37,585 nt of DNA from a bacterium (GTDB lineage: Bacteria > Hydrothermota > UBA3072 > JAPDKE01): positions 1 through 37,585 of the forward strand of contig JAPDKE010000050.1 in assembly GCA_029258725.1 (NCBI GenBank). Direction: 5' to 3'. This document shows, in pieces, positions 28,695-37,585 of the stretch. Within the stretch, counting starts at the first letter, position 1; every line of letters starts with the position of its first letter. Made by a program: the position numbers and the translations under genes. A model generated the notes under the pieces. That model was given only the letters and a program-made list of their open reading frames with translations, searched no databases and was not told the origin of the DNA.

Positions 28695-29121
28695 CCTTTC
28701 CTCCTTTCTCCTCTATTGCCTTCAGGGCAGATTTTGAGAATGCATGGGCGTGGACCTCCAGTTTCCGCTCGAGCGTTCCATCTCCAAGAATCTTCACCGG
28801 CCCCTTCTTCACAAGCCCTTCCTTTTTCAGCATTTCAAAGTCCACAACAGTTCCATCCTCAAACCTGTTCAGGTCCTTTATGTTCACAACCTCGTATATC
28901 ACCTTGTTTGGATTCTTAAATCCACGCTTGGGAACCCTGCGGGTAAGGGGCATCTGACCTCCCTCAAACCACAGGGGGAGGCTTCCTCCGCTCCTCGCCC
29001 TCTGTCCCTTTGTTCCACGTCCTGCGGTTTTACCCTTCCCTGAACCGGGTCCCCTTCCAACCCTTTTTCTCTTCTTTACCGCACCCTCTGGTGGTTTTAA
29101 TTCATGTAATTCAATCCCCAT
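28675..29121 (-). CDS. rplO: 50S ribosomal protein L15
   Basis: 148 residues: [40 protein letters not shown] and RVPKRGFKN are the L15 N-terminal signature. A late assembly protein of the 50S subunit. It overlaps rpmD by 11 bases and secY by 20. Confidence 0.98.
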   Translation of the reverse strand: MGIELHELKPPEGAVKKRKRVGRGPGSGKGKTAGRGTKGQRARSGGSLPLWFEGGQMPLTRRVPKRGFKNPNKVIYEVVNIKDLNRFEDGTVVDFEMLKKEGLVKKGPVKILGDGTLERKLEVHAHAFSKSALKAIEEKGGKAVRIGS

Positions 29122-29302
29122 CCATCTCCTCCACTTTTACCAGATGTTTTACCTTTTCAATCATTCCCCTTATCTGGGGAGTATCCTTATGAACAACAAC
29201 CCTGTGGAGTTTTCTCAAACCAAGTGCCTTTAATGTTCTCTTCTGCCTCCAGGGTCTGTCTATAGGGCTTCTTATGAGTTCTATCTTAAGCAGTTTCGCC
29301 AC
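29111..29302 (-). CDS. rpmD: 50S ribosomal protein L30
   Basis: 63 residues: [40 protein letters not shown]. The start is GTG 29302 with AAGGAGGTGGGAAG upstream, 17 bases inside rpsE. Small L30 of normal length. Confidence 0.96.
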   Translation of the reverse strand: MAKLLKIELIRSPIDRPWRQKRTLKALGLRKLHRVVVHKDTPQIRGMIEKVKHLVKVEEMDGD

Positions 29303-29849
29303 CTTCCCACCTCCTTCTTCCCTTCAGTATCTCTTCAACCGTCTTTCCCCTCAGTCTCGCATACTCCTCAGGGCTCTTCAGCTGGGAAAGAGCAACGAGT
29401 GTCGCCTTCACAACATTGTGAGGAGTTGTTGAACCTATAACCTTTGTGAGAACATCCTTCACTCCTGCAAGCTCAAGAACTGCTCTCACTGCGTTACATG
29501 CTATAACTCCGGTTCCAGGAGATGCTGGTTTTATTATCACCCTGGATGCACCAAATTTTCCAAAAACGTCATGGGGAATTGTCGTTCCAACAATAGGAAC
29601 CCTCATGAGGTGCTTTCTTGCATTCTCCGTTGCCTTCCTCACCGCATCCGGAACCTCGTGTGCCTTTCCATGTCCAAAACCAACAACTCCGTGTCTGTCA
29701 CCAACAACGACATACGCAGTAAACCTCATTCTCTTACCACCCTTCACGGTCTTTGATACCCTTCCTATATAAACTGTTCTTTCTTCAAGTTCAAGGTCGC
29801 GCGGGTCTATCCTTTCTTTTAACCTTAACTTCTTCAGCAATTGCTTCAT
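29286..29849 (-). CDS. rpsE: 30S ribosomal protein S5
   Basis: 187 residues: the double-stranded RNA-binding-like N-terminus with [20 protein letters not shown] and [20 protein letters not shown], then the C-terminal [20 protein letters not shown]. Its contact with S4 and S8 controls decoding accuracy. ATG 29849 follows AAAGGAGGCAGA. Confidence 0.98.
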   Translation of the reverse strand: MKQLLKKLRLKERIDPRDLELEERTVYIGRVSKTVKGGKRMRFTAYVVVGDRHGVVGFGHGKAHEVPDAVRKATENARKHLMRVPIVGTTIPHDVFGKFGASRVIIKPASPGTGVIACNAVRAVLELAGVKDVLTKVIGSTTPHNVVKATLVALSQLKSPEEYARLRGKTVEEILKGRRRWEGGETA

Positions 29850-29859
29850 TCTGCCTCCT

Positions 29860-30228
29860 TTAAAATTTCAGTCCACCTTCCCTTGCCCCTTCCGCAAGGG
29901 CACGAACCCTTCCATGGTACCTGTATCCAGCCCTGTCAAATGCCACCTTTTCTATTCCCCGCTCCAGTGCAAGTTTTGCAAGCAGTTTTCCAACCTCCTT
30001 TGCCTGCTCGGTCTTCTTCATTCCCTTTATCCTGTCCCTTATCTCGGGTGAAAGGGTGGATGCAGCAACAAGGGTATGCCCCACGGTATCATCTATTATC
30101 TGGGCATAGATGTGCTTCAACGACCTGAAGACGCAGAGCCTTGGTCTTTCGGGTGTTCCGAATATCTTTTTCCTCACCCTCATGTGTCTCTTTTTTCTCT
30201 TCAATCTCTTCCTCTTGTTCTTATCCAT
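29860..30228 (-). CDS. rplR: 50S ribosomal protein L18
   Basis: 122 residues: basic N-terminus, [20 protein letters not shown], and the C-terminal [20 protein letters not shown]. It binds 5S rRNA with L5. It starts 1 base after the rplF stop. Confidence 0.98.
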   Translation of the reverse strand: MDKNKRKRLKRKKRHMRVRKKIFGTPERPRLCVFRSLKHIYAQIIDDTVGHTLVAASTLSPEIRDRIKGMKKTEQAKEVGKLLAKLALERGIEKVAFDRAGYRYHGRVRALAEGAREGGLKF

Positions 30229-30229
30229 A

Positions 30230-30766
30230 TCACACTCCCGTCTTTCCTGCTTTTCTTCTTATGTACTCACCAGCATATCTTATCCCGGTCCCCTTGTAGG
30301 GCTCGGGAGGTCTTACCCTTCTGATAATTGCAGCCTGCTCTCCCACCTTTTCCTTGTCTATACCGGAAACAACCACTCTTGTGGGAGAATCAAGTTTTAT
30401 CTCAACCCCTGGAAGGGGTTCTATTTCCACAGGATGGCTGTATCCCACATTGAGAATGAGTTTCTTACCCTGGAGCTGTGCCTTGTATCCCATTCCTATT
30501 ATCTCAAGTTCCTTCTTATACCCCTGGGTGACGCCTATGATCATGTTGTTTATAAGTGTTCTTGTGAGACCGTGGAGGGACTTGTGGAATCTTGAATCGG
30601 TGGGTCTTTCAACCCTTATCTCGTCCCCCTCACGTTTTATTATCATATCAGGATGGAACTCCCTCTCAAGGGTTCCCAGGGGTCCCTTCACCGTAACCTT
30701 GTTTCCCTCTATTTTTACCTCAACTCCTTTTGGAATGGGTATCGGGAGCTTCCCTATCCTTGACAT
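30230..30766 (-). CDS. rplF: 50S ribosomal protein L6
   Basis: 178 residues with two tandem L6 folds: [18 protein letters not shown] at the start and [20 protein letters not shown] at the C-terminal signature. It lies at the base of the L7/L12 stalk near the GTPase centre. GGTAGGAGGAGAGA precedes ATG 30766. Confidence 0.98.
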   Translation of the reverse strand: MSRIGKLPIPIPKGVEVKIEGNKVTVKGPLGTLEREFHPDMIIKREGDEIRVERPTDSRFHKSLHGLTRTLINNMIIGVTQGYKKELEIIGMGYKAQLQGKKLILNVGYSHPVEIEPLPGVEIKLDSPTRVVVSGIDKEKVGEQAAIIRRVRPPEPYKGTGIRYAGEYIRRKAGKTGV

Positions 30767-30775
30767 TCTCTCCTC

Positions 30776-31168
30776 CTACCAGATTTTGCAAAGGAGTTCA
30801 CCACCCACCTTCTTGCGCTTTGCCTCCCTGTCGGAGAGAACTCCCCTGGATGTTGAAAGTATAGCAATTCCGAATCCACTCTTCACCACCGGTATTTCCC
30901 TCCATCCCACATAAACCCTTCTTCCGGGCTTTGAAACCCTCTCCAGTCCCGAGATGGCACTCTCGCCATCCACCCACTTAAGGGTGATGTTTATGATACC
31001 CTGCTTGTTGTCCTCTATGTACTCATAGTTTGCTATGTATCCCTCCTCAAAGAGAATCCTCGCAATGGCAAGTTTGAGTTTTGAAGCAGGGATTGAAACC
31101 CTCTTTTTACGCGCCATTATGGCGTTCCTTATCCTGGTGAGCATATCAGCAATGGGGTCTGTCATCAT
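30776..31168 (-). CDS. rpsH: 30S ribosomal protein S8
   Basis: 130 residues: [14 protein letters not shown] at the N-terminus and the C-terminal [21 protein letters not shown] primary 16S binder, and in other bacteria the translational repressor of the spc operon. Two adjacent ATGs (31168 and 31165) follow AAGGAGG. Confidence 0.98.
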   Translation of the reverse strand: MMTDPIADMLTRIRNAIMARKKRVSIPASKLKLAIARILFEEGYIANYEYIEDNKQGIINITLKWVDGESAISGLERVSKPGRRVYVGWREIPVVKSGFGIAILSTSRGVLSDREAKRKKVGGELLCKIW

Positions 31169-31181
31169 AACCTCTTCCTCC

Positions 31182-31367
31182 TTACCAGCTTGCCTTTCTC
31201 ACACCAGGAATCTCGCCCTTAAGGGCGAGTTCCCTGAAGCATATCCTGCAGAGACCGAAGTCCCTTAAATAACCCCTCGGTCTCCCGCAGCGTTTACATC
31301 TGTTTCTTTTTCTTACCTTAAACTTGGGCTCCCTTTTCCACTTTTCTATCTGTGCCTTCCTTGCCAT
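31182..31367 (-). CDS. rpsN: 30S ribosomal protein S14, zinc type
   Basis: 61 residues, the short zinc-binding form. Cys24, Cys27, Cys40 and Cys43 in [20 protein letters not shown] coordinate zinc. It shares one base with the rplE stop (TAATG) and has GGAGG upstream. Confidence 0.97.
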   Translation of the reverse strand: MARKAQIEKWKREPKFKVRKRNRCKRCGRPRGYLRDFGLCRICFRELALKGEIPGVRKASW

Positions 31368-31933
31368 TACCTCCTCCTGAATGGAAGACCCATTTCCTCA
31401 AGCAATGCCCTTGCCTCCTCGTCCGTTTTCGCAGTCGTGACGATGGTTATATCCATTCCAAAAACATGCTTGACCTTGTCGTACTCTATCTCCGGGAAGA
31501 TGAGCTGCTCCTGGACACCAAAGGTATAGTTTCCTCTTCCATCAAAGGAGTTGGGATTCAATCCCCTGAAGTCCCTTATCCTGGGGATGGCTGCGGTTAT
31601 GAGCCTGTCCAGGAATTCATACATCCTGTCCCGCCTGAGGGTAACCTTCACTCCCACAGGCATTCCCTTCCTTATCTTGAAGTTTGATATGGATTTTCTT
31701 GCCTTCCTCACAATGGGCCACTGTCCGGTGATAAGTGCAATGTCGTTCATCACATATTCAAGGAGCTTCGGGTCCCTTGCAGCCTCCCCTATTCCCGTAT
31801 TCACAACAATCTTTTCAATTTTCGGGACCTCAAGGGGATTTTTGTATTTAAAACGCTTCATGAGAGCTGGAACAACATGTTCCAGGTAGTGTTTTTTGAG
31901 TCTTGGTATGTATTTTCCGTTTTCCCTGCTCAT
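31367..31933 (-). CDS. rplE: 50S ribosomal protein L5
   Basis: 188 residues from ATG 31933, which overlaps the rplX stop (ATGA) and has GGGGAG 6 bases upstream. An earlier in-frame ATG at 31948 has poorer support. Signatures: [39 protein letters not shown], and [20 protein letters not shown]. It binds 5S rRNA and the P-site tRNA. Confidence 0.97.
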   Translation of the reverse strand: MSRENGKYIPRLKKHYLEHVVPALMKRFKYKNPLEVPKIEKIVVNTGIGEAARDPKLLEYVMNDIALITGQWPIVRKARKSISNFKIRKGMPVGVKVTLRRDRMYEFLDRLITAAIPRIRDFRGLNPNSFDGRGNYTFGVQEQLIFPEIEYDKVKHVFGMDITIVTTAKTDEEARALLEEMGLPFRRR

Positions 31934-32250
31934 ATTATCTCCCCGCATTTCTTGCAGTATCTTACCTTTGTCCCATCCTCAAGAAACATCATACCGACCC
32001 TTGTTGGCTGGTTACACTTGGGACACACGAGCATGAGGTTGGAGATGTGAATGGGAGCCTCCTTCTCTATTATTCCTCCGGCCTCACCCATCCTTCTTGG
32101 TCTTGTATGCCTTCTCACGAAGTTCACTCCCTCCACTATCGCACGCTCCTCCTGCGGGAAGACCCTCAGGACCTTCCCTCTTTTCCCCCTGTCGTCACCT
32201 GATATTACCTGGACTATATCTCCTCTTTTTATCCTGAACTTCTTCCTCAT
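31930..32250 (-). CDS. rplX: 50S ribosomal protein L24 with zinc ribbon
   Basis: 106 residues. The KOW motif [20 protein letters not shown] lies near the N-terminus. A C-terminal zinc ribbon (Cys76, Cys79, Cys99, Cys102 in VCPKCNQP...YCKKCGE) is present, as in several thermophile L24 proteins. An assembly initiator of the 50S subunit near the exit tunnel. Confidence 0.97.
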   Translation of the reverse strand: MRKKFRIKRGDIVQVISGDDRGKRGKVLRVFPQEERAIVEGVNFVRRHTRPRRMGEAGGIIEKEAPIHISNLMLVCPKCNQPTRVGMMFLEDGTKVRYCKKCGEII

Positions 32251-32615
32251 ACGACCTCCGATGCAAGTGAGATTATCTTCATGAATTTCTTCTCCCTGAG
32301 TTCCCTGGCAACCGGACCGAAGATTCTTGTTCCCTTTGGCTCACCATACTGGTCTATAAGAACGCAGGCATTCTCGTCAAACCTCACATAGGAGCCATCC
32401 TTCCTGCGCTGTTCTTTTTTTGTCCTTATAATCACCGCCCTGTGAACGGTCCCCTTTGGAATGGGGCTTCCAGGAATCGCATCCTTTATGGTAACAACAA
32501 TGACATCTCCGAGCCTTCCATACTTTCTTCTTGAACCGCCAAGAACCTTTATGCACATCGCCTCTTTTGCTCCGGTATTATCCGCAACAACGAGTCTTGT
32601 GTATTCCTGAATCAT
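32247..32615 (-). CDS. rplN: 50S ribosomal protein L14
   Basis: 122 residues, the canonical length: [40 protein letters not shown], and the C-terminal [20 protein letters not shown]. It contributes to the 30S-50S bridge B8. It overlaps rpsQ and rplX by 4 bases each. Confidence 0.98.
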   Translation of the reverse strand: MIQEYTRLVVADNTGAKEAMCIKVLGGSRRKYGRLGDVIVVTIKDAIPGSPIPKGTVHRAVIIRTKKEQRRKDGSYVRFDENACVLIDQYGEPKGTRIFGPVARELREKKFMKIISLASEVV

Positions 32616-32887
32616 GCTACCACCTCCTCCTCCGGTCTCTTACCCTTTTCAATAATCCTCACCAGTCTCCATCTCTTTCTCCTTGACAGGGGGCGGGTTT
32701 CCATTATCTCAACCACATCCCCTTCCCTTGCCTCATTGTTCTCGTCGTGAGCCATGAACTTCTTTCTCTTCTTTATATATTTCTTAAACCTTGGATGCAT
32801 CACAATCCTTTCAACCTCAACCACAATGGTCTTATCCGGTTTATCGCTCACAACCCTTCCCACCATCGTTTTCCTTTTGCCTCTCAT
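32612..32887 (-). CDS. rpsQ: 30S ribosomal protein S17
   Basis: 91 residues, an OB-fold protein: [40 protein letters not shown], and [21 protein letters not shown] primary 16S binder in the 30S body. It overlaps rpmC by 4 bases. Confidence 0.98.
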   Translation of the reverse strand: MRGKRKTMVGRVVSDKPDKTIVVEVERIVMHPRFKKYIKKRKKFMAHDENNEAREGDVVEIMETRPLSRRKRWRLVRIIEKGKRPEEEVVA

Positions 32888-33078
32888 ACCTTCACTCCTT
32901 TTTCTCTGGCTATCGTGAGAACCCTTGCTATTTCTCTTCTTACCTGTTTAAACCTCGCAGGATTCCTGAGGTTCCCGAGACTGCGCTGGAACCTCAGGCT
33001 TAAGAGTTCCTCCCTCAGTTCATGAAGGTATGATTTGAGTTCTTCCTCATTCATTTCCCTTATTTCCTTCGCCTTCAT
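32884..33078 (-). CDS. rpmC: 50S ribosomal protein L29
   Basis: 64 residues, two helices: [20 protein letters not shown], then [20 protein letters not shown]. It lies at the tunnel exit where SRP and trigger factor dock. It overlaps both neighbours by 4 bases. Confidence 0.97.
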   Translation of the reverse strand: MKAKEIREMNEEELKSYLHELREELLSLRFQRSLGNLRNPARFKQVRREIARVLTIAREKGVKV

Positions 33079-33491
33079 AGCACTCCTTCCCTCTTTACGA
33101 ATCTTGTCTTTACAGGGAGTTTTGAGGCTGCAAGCCTGAACGCCTCCCTTGCATCCTCCTCACTCACTCCTGCAAGTTCAAACATTATTCTCCCTCTTTT
33201 AACAACCGCCGCCCAGTAGTCCACATTTCCCTTACCCTTACCCATTCTTGTCTCTGCAGGCTTTCTGGTTATGGGCTTGTCAGGGAATATCCTCATCCAG
33301 AGTTTTCCACCACGCTTGAGATACCTGGTTATTGCAACTCTTGCAGCCTCTATCTGCCTTGCAGAGACCCAGGCGGATGTAAGTGCCTGGAGTCCGTATT
33401 CTCCAAAGTCAAGCTGGGTTGCTCCCTTTGACCTTCCCTTTAACCTTCCCCTCTGCTGTTTTCTGTACTTTACCCTTGATGGCATCAACAT
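33075..33491 (-). CDS. rplP: 50S ribosomal protein L16
   Basis: 138 residues: [37 protein letters not shown], and the [20 protein letters not shown] block. It organises the A-site tRNA pocket. ATG 33491 has GGAGG 6 bases upstream; ATG 33485 (MPSRV) is the homology-favoured alternative. Confidence 0.97.
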   Translation of the reverse strand: MLMPSRVKYRKQQRGRLKGRSKGATQLDFGEYGLQALTSAWVSARQIEAARVAITRYLKRGGKLWMRIFPDKPITRKPAETRMGKGKGNVDYWAAVVKRGRIMFELAGVSEEDAREAFRLAASKLPVKTRFVKREGVL

Positions 33492-33492
33492 C

Positions 33493-34119
33493 TTACACCT
33501 CCACCTCTCCCTTGAATATCCAGACCTTCACCCCGATGGTTCCTGCGGTTGTGACTGCGGTTGCGGTGGCGTAGTCTATATCCGCCTTCAGGGTCTGGAG
33601 GGGAACCCTTCCTTCCCGGTACCACTCTTTTCTTGCTATCTCAGCCCCTGCAAGCCTTCCAGCACACTGAACCTTTATTCCCTTTGCACCAGCCCTCATT
33701 GCATTCTGAACCGCGCGCTTCATCGCCCTTCGGTATGCAACCCTTCTTTCTATCTGTCTTGCTATGGAGTTTGCGACAATAACCGCATCAAGTTCGGGAA
33801 CCGGAATCTCCTTCACATCCAGAAATATCTCACGCCCTATGAGTGCCTTTATCTCCTCCCTCAACCTCTCCGCCTCCTGTCCCTTCTTTCCGATAACCAC
33901 TCCTGGACGCGCCGTGTGTATCGTTACCTTCATCTTCTTGGGTTTCCTTTCTATCTCTATTCTGGATATGTATGCATCCTCAAGCCTCTTTCTCAGATAA
34001 TCCTTTATTATTAAATCCTCCTGCAGAAATTTATCAAAATTCTTCCCGGCAAACCAGCGGGAATACCAGTCCTTTGTTATTCCAAGCCTGAAACCTATGG
34101 GGTGTGTTTTCTGACCCAA
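33493..34119 (-). CDS. rpsC: 30S ribosomal protein S3
   Basis: 208 residues: [20 protein letters not shown], the KH motif [20 protein letters not shown], and the C-terminal [20 protein letters not shown]. It has mRNA helicase activity at the entry channel together with S4 and S5. The start is TTG 34119, fixed by the conserved GQK and by AGGAGG just upstream at the end of rplV. Confidence 0.97.
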   Translation of the reverse strand: MGQKTHPIGFRLGITKDWYSRWFAGKNFDKFLQEDLIIKDYLRKRLEDAYISRIEIERKPKKMKVTIHTARPGVVIGKKGQEAERLREEIKALIGREIFLDVKEIPVPELDAVIVANSIARQIERRVAYRRAMKRAVQNAMRAGAKGIKVQCAGRLAGAEIARKEWYREGRVPLQTLKADIDYATATAVTTAGTIGVKVWIFKGEVEV

Positions 34120-34120
34120 T

Positions 34121-34483
34121 TTACCTCCTTTCTTTCCCTTCTTTTTCTTCTACAACAACGGTTATGTGTGATGTCCTCTTCCTTATGATTACCGTCCTTC
34201 CCATGGACCAGGGTCTTATCCGTTTGTACATGGGACCACGGTCCACCCTGAGGTCCTTCACGTAGAAGTCCTCTGGTTTAACCCTTATCTCTCCAGCCTT
34301 GTTTATCGCATTCGCAACGGCGTGTTCTATCGCCTTTTTCAATATCCTTGCAGGCTTCTGGGGAAGGAACTCCAGGATGGCGAGTGCCTCGGGAACAGGC
34401 TTTCCCTTGACAAGTTCCACAACCCTTCTCGCCTTCATGGGTGACATTCTTACAAATCTCTGATAGGTTCTTCCTTCTATCAT
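34121..34483 (-). CDS. rplV: 50S ribosomal protein L22
   Basis: 120 residues: [20 protein letters not shown], the beta-hairpin region [20 protein letters not shown] that reaches into the exit tunnel, and [10 protein letters not shown]. It overlaps the rpsS stop by 4 bases. Confidence 0.98.
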   Translation of the reverse strand: MIEGRTYQRFVRMSPMKARRVVELVKGKPVPEALAILEFLPQKPARILKKAIEHAVANAINKAGEIRVKPEDFYVKDLRVDRGPMYKRIRPWSMGRTVIIRKRTSHITVVVEEKEGKERR

Positions 34484-34776
34484 CCTTTCCTCGCTTTCCT
34501 TTCTGCCTCTGCCTTCTTTCCACCGTGCCCGGTGAACTTTCTCGTGGGTGCAAACTCACCGAGTTTGTGACCCACCATCTCCTCTGTAACATACACCGGG
34601 ATAAAGTCCTTCCCGTTGTGGACCTCAAAGGTGAACCCGACAAACTCCGGAGGGATGGTTGACCTTCTTGCCCATGTTCTTATGGGCTTCTTTTCCCCAG
34701 TTTCAAGCATCTTTTTTACCTTCTTAAGCAATTTGGGATCAACATAAGGTCCCTTTTTCAAAGACCTTCCCATCAC
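34480..34776 (-). CDS. rpsS: 30S ribosomal protein S19
   Basis: 98 residues: [38 protein letters not shown] and [21 protein letters not shown] head protein forming a complex with S13. The start is the first of two adjacent ATGs overlapping the rplB stop. Confidence 0.98.
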   Translation of the reverse strand: MMGRSLKKGPYVDPKLLKKVKKMLETGEKKPIRTWARRSTIPPEFVGFTFEVHNGKDFIPVYVTEEMVGHKLGEFAPTRKFTGHGGKKAEAERKARKG

Positions 34777-35597
34777 TTCCTCCTCTGGACTATGAATTTA
34801 TCTGAGGGTTTGCGTTTCTTCCTTGTCTTGTATCCCTTGGTCGGCATACCCCACGGGCTCACAGGATGCCTTCCACCGTGAGACCTTCCCTCACCACCAC
34901 CGAGGGGATGGTCAACCGGGTTCATTGCCACTCCGCGAACATTTGGTCTCCTTCCAAGCCACCTGGACCTTCCAGCCTTTCCTATGGTCACCATGTCGTG
35001 GTCAACGTTTCCGACCCTTCCCACGGTGGCGTAGCAGTCCTGATGGATGAGCCTTATCTCACCCGAGGGCAGCCTTATATGGGCATACTTCCCTTCCTTT
35101 GCAAGAACCTGGGCTGCCGTTCCTGCAGCCCTCACAAGTTTTGCCCCCCTTCCGGGGACGAGTTCTATATTATGGATTTCTGTTCCAAGAGGAATATTCC
35201 TTATCGGAAGTGCATTTCCAACTTTTATCGGGGCATCGGGCCCGGACATTACGGTATCCCCGACCTTGAGTCCATCAGGCCAGATGATATATCTCTTTTC
35301 TCCATCAACATACTGGATGAGGGCTATCCTTGCAGAACGGTTGGGGTCGTATTCTATGCTCACAACCTTCCCTTCTATTCCATGCTTATCCCTCTTCCAG
35401 TCTATTATCCTGTACCTTCTCTTATGCCCTCCACCCCTCTGCCAGCAGGTTATTCTTCCGGTGTTGTTTCTTCCACCGGTCTTCTTCAGGGGTTCGGTGA
35501 GGGAGGGCTCGGGCTCTTTTCTGGTTATCTCCTCAAAGGTTGGTGCCCTTCTGAATCTCTGACCTGGTGTTACGGGTTTTAGCTCTTTTACTCCCAT
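34773..35597 (-). CDS. rplB: 50S ribosomal protein L2
   Basis: 274 residues: [40 protein letters not shown], and the C-terminal [20 protein letters not shown], where the conserved His supports peptidyl-transferase function and subunit association. Length is canonical. It starts 1 base after the rplW stop. Confidence 0.98.
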   Translation of the reverse strand: MGVKELKPVTPGQRFRRAPTFEEITRKEPEPSLTEPLKKTGGRNNTGRITCWQRGGGHKRRYRIIDWKRDKHGIEGKVVSIEYDPNRSARIALIQYVDGEKRYIIWPDGLKVGDTVMSGPDAPIKVGNALPIRNIPLGTEIHNIELVPGRGAKLVRAAGTAAQVLAKEGKYAHIRLPSGEIRLIHQDCYATVGRVGNVDHDMVTIGKAGRSRWLGRRPNVRGVAMNPVDHPLGGGEGRSHGGRHPVSPWGMPTKGYKTRKKRKPSDKFIVQRRK

Positions 35598-35598
35598 T

Positions 35599-35886
35599 TT
35601 ACACTCCCTCGAAGAGGTTTATCACATCACCTTCCTTTAAGGTAACAATCGCCTTCTTCCAGGATTTTCTTCTTCCCTCTATCCTTCCCCTTCTTGCAGG
35701 CTTCCCTTTCACATTTATCGTTCTCACCTTCTTCACCTTCACCTTGAAGAGCTCCTCAACAGCCTTCTTTATCTCGTGTTTGTTTGCATCAGGATGCACC
35801 TCAAAGACATACTGATTGAGTTCCTTGAGCCGGGTTGCCTTCTCGGTTATAACCGGTCTTATTATTACTTCTCTCGGCTCCTTCAT
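35599..35886 (-). CDS. rplW: 50S ribosomal protein L23
   Basis: 95 residues: [40 protein letters not shown], and [20 protein letters not shown]. The docking site for trigger factor and SRP at the tunnel exit. GAGGAGGTGTTTGG precedes ATG 35886, which overlaps the rplD stop. Confidence 0.98.
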   Translation of the reverse strand: MKEPREVIIRPVITEKATRLKELNQYVFEVHPDANKHEIKKAVEELFKVKVKKVRTINVKGKPARRGRIEGRRKSWKKAIVTLKEGDVINLFEGV

Positions 35887-36506
35887 CCAAACACCTCCTC
35901 AAGTTTCTTCAATCCACTTTCAGTAATAACGAGATTCCTCGCCCGCAGCACATCGTATGCATTTGCCTTGTGTGCCTCAAGGATGGTCAGGTTTTCTATG
36001 TTTCTTGCAGATTTATAAAGGATGGGGTCATAGTCACCGTAAAGAAGGAGGGTCTTTTCACCATAGACCCCTATATTTTTGAGGATTTCTGCAACCCTTC
36101 TGGTTCTGGGTTCTTCAAGTTTTATGTCCTCAATAACAAAAACCTTGCCCTGGGATGCACGATGGGAAAGTGCGGAGTAAAGGGCAAGGCGCTTCACCTT
36201 TGCAGGAACGGAGTAGTTGTAATCCCTGGGTTTTGGTCCATGAACCACCCCTCCATGTCTCCACTGGGGTGCCCTTATTGAGCCATGACGCGCACGTCCG
36301 GTATGCTTCTGTCTCCAGGGCTTCCTGCCTCCGCCTCTCACTTCCCCGCGGGTCTTGGCGCATGCGGTCCCCTGTCTCCTGCGCGCCATGTACATCTTTA
36401 TCACTTCCCACACGACACCCTCGTGTGGCTTTACTCCAAAGAGTTTCTCGGGCAATTTTATCTTTTTCTTTTCCTGTCCTTCAAGACTCAGGAGTTTTAC
36501 CTCCAT
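35883..36506 (-). CDS. rplD: 50S ribosomal protein L4
   Basis: 207 residues: the loop [20 protein letters not shown] and [20 protein letters not shown] that extends into the exit tunnel, then the C-terminal alpha/beta body. In several bacteria L4 also represses its own operon. It begins 3 bases after the rplC stop. Confidence 0.98.
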   Translation of the reverse strand: MEVKLLSLEGQEKKKIKLPEKLFGVKPHEGVVWEVIKMYMARRRQGTACAKTRGEVRGGGRKPWRQKHTGRARHGSIRAPQWRHGGVVHGPKPRDYNYSVPAKVKRLALYSALSHRASQGKVFVIEDIKLEEPRTRRVAEILKNIGVYGEKTLLLYGDYDPILYKSARNIENLTILEAHKANAYDVLRARNLVITESGLKKLEEVFG

Positions 36507-36509
36507 TTC

Positions 36510-37124
36510 TTACCCCTTTTTCCTTATTATCACCCATGAGTTTCTTGCACCCGGGACACCGCCCTTCACCGCAACTATTCCCTGCTCCCTGTCCACCTTC
36601 ACCACCTCAAGATTTTTTATCGTAACCCGTTCATTTCCCATTCTTCCAGGGAGTTTTTTACCCTTCCAAACCCTTCCCGGGTCGGTCGTTGCTCCAACGG
36701 AACCCGGAATCCTGTGGAACTTGGAGCCATGGCTCCTGGGTCCACCGGCGAATCCATGGCGTTTCACAACTCCCTGAAATCCGCGTCCCTTCTCCCATCC
36801 GGTAACATCCACCTTCTCACCTTCTTTGAGAATATCCACATCTATGCGCTGACCAGGTTCAAACTGAGATGAGTCATCAACCCTGAACTCAACTATCTTC
36901 TTAAGGGGAGGAAGTCCTGCCTTTTTGAATATTCCCATCATCGGCCTGTTTGCACGCTTTGCCTCCTCAAATCCCAGGGCTACTGCCTCGTATCCATCCT
37001 TTTCCTTTGTTCTCCTGTAAACCACAAAATTCGGTCCCGCCTTTATGAGCGTTACGGGAACGACCGTCCCGTCCTCCCTGAATACCTGTGTCATTCCTAT
37101 CTTCTTACCAACAAGCCCTGGCAT
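36510..37124 (-). CDS. rplC: 50S ribosomal protein L3
   Basis: 204 residues: [60 protein letters not shown]. An early assembly protein close to the peptidyl-transferase centre. AAAGATGCC context with an AGGAGG upstream supports ATG 37124. Confidence 0.98.
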   Translation of the reverse strand: MPGLVGKKIGMTQVFREDGTVVPVTLIKAGPNFVVYRRTKEKDGYEAVALGFEEAKRANRPMMGIFKKAGLPPLKKIVEFRVDDSSQFEPGQRIDVDILKEGEKVDVTGWEKGRGFQGVVKRHGFAGGPRSHGSKFHRIPGSVGATTDPGRVWKGKKLPGRMGNERVTIKNLEVVKVDREQGIVAVKGGVPGARNSWVIIRKKG

Positions 37125-37134
37125 CTTTCCTCCT

Positions 37135-37440
37135 TCAGTACTTTATCTCAACATCAACACCTGCAGGAAGGTCAAGTTTCGTGAGTGCCTCAACCGTCTC
37201 ATGGGTGGGTTTTAAGATGTCTATCAGACGCTTATGGATTCTTACCTCAAACTGCTCCCTTGACTTTTTGTCAATGTGTGGGGAGCGGAGAACGGTATAG
37301 AGGGTGCGCTTTGTCGGGAGGGGAACGGGTCCCCTCACCTCGGCACCCGTGTTTTTTGCAACCTCAACTATTTCCTTACAGCACTTATCAAGGATTCTGT
37401 GGTCGTATGCCTTCAGTTTTATCCTTATCTTCCTTGCCAT
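37135..37440 (-). CDS. rpsJ: 30S ribosomal protein S10
   Basis: 101 residues: [40 protein letters not shown] and [18 protein letters not shown]. First gene of the S10 cluster and NusG/NusB partner in antitermination. It follows tuf by 2 bases, with GGAG inside the tuf 3' end as the ribosome site. Confidence 0.98.
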   Translation of the reverse strand: MARKIRIKLKAYDHRILDKCCKEIVEVAKNTGAEVRGPVPLPTKRTLYTVLRSPHIDKKSREQFEVRIHKRLIDILKPTHETVEALTKLDLPAGVDVEIKY

Positions 37441-37442
37441 GG

Positions 37443-37585
37443 TTACTCCAGTATTTCGGTTACCACTCCGGCTCCAACGGTTTTACCACCTTCTCTTATT
37501 GCGAACCTCAATTCGCGCTCCAGAGCAACAGGATACATGAGCTCAACCTCAAGCTCCACATGGTCACCAGGCATAACCATCTCAA
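37443..37585 (-). CDS. tuf: Elongation factor Tu, C-terminal end (partial)
   Basis: The last 46 residues of EF-Tu, cut by the window edge. The frame reads [20 protein letters not shown] and ends [17 protein letters not shown], the conserved end of EF-Tu domain 3. EF-Tu delivers aminoacyl-tRNA to the ribosome. Its position just before rpsJ follows the usual str-S10 order. Confidence 0.97.
   Translation of the reverse strand, partial: EMVMPGDHVELEVELMYPVALERELRFAIREGGKTVGAGVVTEILE

Noticed and set aside
33271-34014. 247-codon plus-strand ORF opposite rplP and rpsC
   Set aside because: Antisense shadow of two certain ribosomal protein genes; Cys/Leu/Ser-rich translation typical of a complement frame.
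34866-35582. 238-codon plus-strand ORF opposite rplB
   Set aside because: Shadow of L2, which is certain; no promoter or Shine-Dalgarno.

Overview
This is a 37.6 kb stretch of a bacterial chromosome. Almost every gene lies on the minus strand, so transcription runs from high to low coordinates. The complete S10-spc-alpha ribosomal cluster, preceded by tuf, fixes it as bacterial. A lipoprotein and three beta-barrel-like secreted proteins suggest an organism with an outer membrane. A V/A-type ATP synthase, zinc-binding forms of S4, S14, L24, L36 and adenylate kinase, Glu/Lys-rich proteins and very tight gene packing fit a thermophilic or anaerobic deep-branching lineage, such as an uncultured WOR-3/Hydrothermae-like phylum. 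That taxonomic guess is inference and was not tested.

Layout, in the direction of minus-strand transcription. (1) 37585-23609: tuf (3' end), rpsJ, rplC, rplD, rplW, rplB, rpsS, rplV, rpsC, rplP, rpmC, rpsQ, rplN, rplX, rplE, rpsN, rpsH, rplF, rplR, rpsE, rpmD, rplO, secY, adk, infA, rpmJ, rpsM, rpsK, rpsD, rpoA, rplQ. The run ends at a strong intrinsic terminator. (2) 23604-16289: a PflX-like radical SAM protein, a secreted beta-barrel-like protein, a PurS-PurL fusion, purQ, a GAF-GGDEF diguanylate cyclase, and a second beta-barrel-like gene whose signal peptide and mature part are out of frame across a nine-base homopolymer. (3) 16281-3869: a strong promoter with almost no leader starts glgA. 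V/A-ATPase subunits G/H-like, I, K, E, C, F, A, B and D follow, then a third beta-barrel-like gene, a SufS-type cysteine desulfurase and a polysaccharide deacetylase. (4) 3848-2133: an AT-rich accessory patch with an antitoxin-like gene overlapping an internally deleted PIN toxin remnant, decayed ORFs, and an orphan MNT nucleotidyltransferase, the only confident plus-strand gene. (5) 2047-1: a lipoprotein with its own terminator, then a WYL-like regulator translationally coupled to a gene that runs off the window and resembles the N-terminus of a winged-helix AAA+ ATPase.

Together the genes cover translation and secretion (ribosome, SecY, RNA polymerase alpha), purine synthesis (FGAM synthase), glycogen storage, ion-coupled ATP synthesis or hydrolysis (probably sodium, from the K-subunit ligands), Fe-S sulfur supply, cell-wall or polysaccharide modification and c-di-GMP signalling. 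Most neighbours overlap by 1-20 bases, which implies translational coupling. No CRISPR array, tRNA, rRNA or insertion sequence was seen.
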